DNA of 64,000 nucleotides from CAZOOK01 sp964581385 (GTDB lineage Bacteria > Pseudomonadota > Gammaproteobacteria > Nevskiales > Nevskiaceae). The stretch covers positions 69,596-133,595 of the forward strand of contig CAZOOK010000015.1 of NCBI GenBank assembly GCA_964581385.1, read 5' to 3'. The first letter of the stretch is position 1. Each line of letters starts with the position of its first letter. Under the pieces are notes generated by a model. It made no database searches and was not told where the DNA came from. It was given only the letters and a program-made list of their open reading frames with translations. Positions 63,108 through 64,000 of the stretch are shown piece by piece. Both the position numbers and the translations under genes were made by a program.

Positions 63108-63821
63108 ATGAAAATAATGAAAAGGCAATTGATCGTCACAACGTTAGGCGTCTTTCTGGTGGCGTGCGCAAATGTTAGGCCGGGAGATCGGGACTATCCC
63201 GCTCGAAACCCCTCGGCGAATCAGCTCATCCAAACGACGATATTAGTGCCAAATGGCTGGCTTATCAGCAACGTAATTGCGCGGTTTGATCCGAAAGATG
63301 GTGGTATCTACAATCCGATGACCGGCGGGCTCGTTTGTGGATATATGGTTGGTCCTGGTGCATCAGTGCCCTATCACGTTGATGCGAGTCTATCTTTGAC
63401 ACAGCAAGGTACTATTTATACGTTCATAATCCCTGCGGATCAGTTCCTGGACGGTCGCTGTGGATGGCATATTGCAGCGGTAGAGGCGAAATTGCAGAGA
63501 AATGTGGGCGCCCCAGATGCATATATTGCATTCACCAGGGGCATGTATGACCCGTATACACCGCCTCATGCAACATCGTGGGTGACGGATTTATGGTGCT
63601 TCGATGGAGCATTTGGAAATCACGCTTTGGATTGCAGAACAGAATTGGATCCTGAAAATCGTATCAGCGATATTCCCCCATTCAAACGTGGCGAATCTCG
63701 AATACCTGCGATTGTGCCCAGCCTCAAAGAAATTAAGATTACCCTACATGATCTGTATGCTGAAGCAGCTATTGAGCGTACTAAAGATACTAAAGAAAAG
63801 AACGAGCAGCCGGATCTCTAG
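63108..63821 (+). CDS. Lipoprotein of unknown function
   Basis: The protein has about 237 residues from the ATG at 63108; an ATG at 63117 is also possible. A lipoprotein signal is clear: KRQLIVTTLGVFLVACANVR with lipobox LVAC. The mature part is beta-rich with many Gly and Pro (GGIYNPMTGGLVCGYMVGPG) and a charged C-terminal tail. No family is recognised. The ribosome-binding site is weak. Sequence after 63822 to the window end contains nothing I can support. Confidence 0.6.
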   Translation: MKIMKRQLIVTTLGVFLVACANVRPGDRDYPARNPSANQLIQTTILVPNGWLISNVIARFDPKDGGIYNPMTGGLVCGYMVGPGASVPYHVDASLSLTQQGTIYTFIIPADQFLDGRCGWHIAAVEAKLQRNVGAPDAYIAFTRGMYDPYTPPHATSWVTDLWCFDGAFGNHALDCRTELDPENRISDIPPFKRGESRIPAIVPSLKEIKITLHDLYAEAAIERTKDTKEKNEQPDL

Positions 63822-64000
63822 ATAACCAACGTAACGGGAGACATGGTTAGCAAGGTCAGCCTACATGTCTGCTTACATGCCCTGAATTCAAACCGTTAAA
63901 CGTCTCAAATTGGCACACACCGACGACCAGCGGTTCCAGCCCTTTGGTATCCGTCGGGAAATGGGCCAGTCGACGTGATCGGCCTAAGCCACGCCATCAC

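Noticed and set aside
63815..63905. Possible second attC (ataaccaacg ... ccgttaaacg)
   Set aside because: The inner arms do not pair as they do in the site at 62057, so it is not supported by eye.

Overview
The window is GC-rich and looks like a gammaproteobacterial genome segment. An RND efflux pump with a NodT-type outer-membrane lipoprotein, a RecD2-type helicase and a truncated IHF-alpha gene support this; a Xanthomonadales/Nevskiales-like host is my inference, not something I can prove. No tRNA, rRNA, CRISPR array or insertion sequence was seen. One assembly gap of 100 N lies at 19066-19165.

Layout. (1) 1-6.9 kb: chromosome-like genes (efflux pump, recD2) mixed with debris: an internally deleted membrane-protein remnant, a headless AraC regulator, and an ihfA gene broken and joined to the tail of a DUF2127-like gene. 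(2) 6.9-15.8 kb: a defence-like zone with a WGR / small membrane protein / DUF2971 trio whose starts and stops overlap, an Mrr-like nuclease with a possible EVE-like reader domain, and an AlbA_2 gene overlapping a 1263-residue protein of unknown function. (3) 16-21.7 kb: two tyrosine recombinases, a DUF4062 protein with almost identical 43-residue repeats, and a RES/Xre toxin-antitoxin pair. (4) 22-32.7 kb: a leftward run of hsdM-hsdS-hsdR followed by a two-gene unit (PD-(D/E)XK-like protein and HEAT-like protein). (5) 33-53.7 kb: a mobile-element block with HU, methyltransferases, a methyltransferase-helicase fusion, SSB, DUF932 and several small unknown genes. (6) 53.7-59.7 kb: a MOB-F transfer module (candidate oriT, TrwA-like, TrwB/TraD-like and TrwC-like). 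(7) 59.7-64 kb: S1/P1 nuclease, a PIN/NYN-like protein, and a region with a clear integron attC site and cassette-type genes.

The most interesting signal is in part 5. Intergenic DNA there carries families of structured repeats, all in one orientation. Element B is a 7-bp stem with a 9-nt loop followed by CCGACGAGCCGG. It occurs six times, each roughly 90-180 nt before a rightward gene, and its stem shows compensatory changes. Element A has two hairpins that also covary. These genes all read toward the candidate oriT, while the transfer genes read away from it. That is the geometry of a conjugative leading region, where hairpin-forming single-strand promoters (Frpo type) drive early expression of ssb and anti-defence genes. 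My leading hypothesis is that B (and perhaps A) are Frpo-like single-strand promoters; structured 5' leader RNAs are the alternative.

No replication or partition genes and no type IV secretion genes are visible, so I cannot tell an integrative element from an integrated plasmid.
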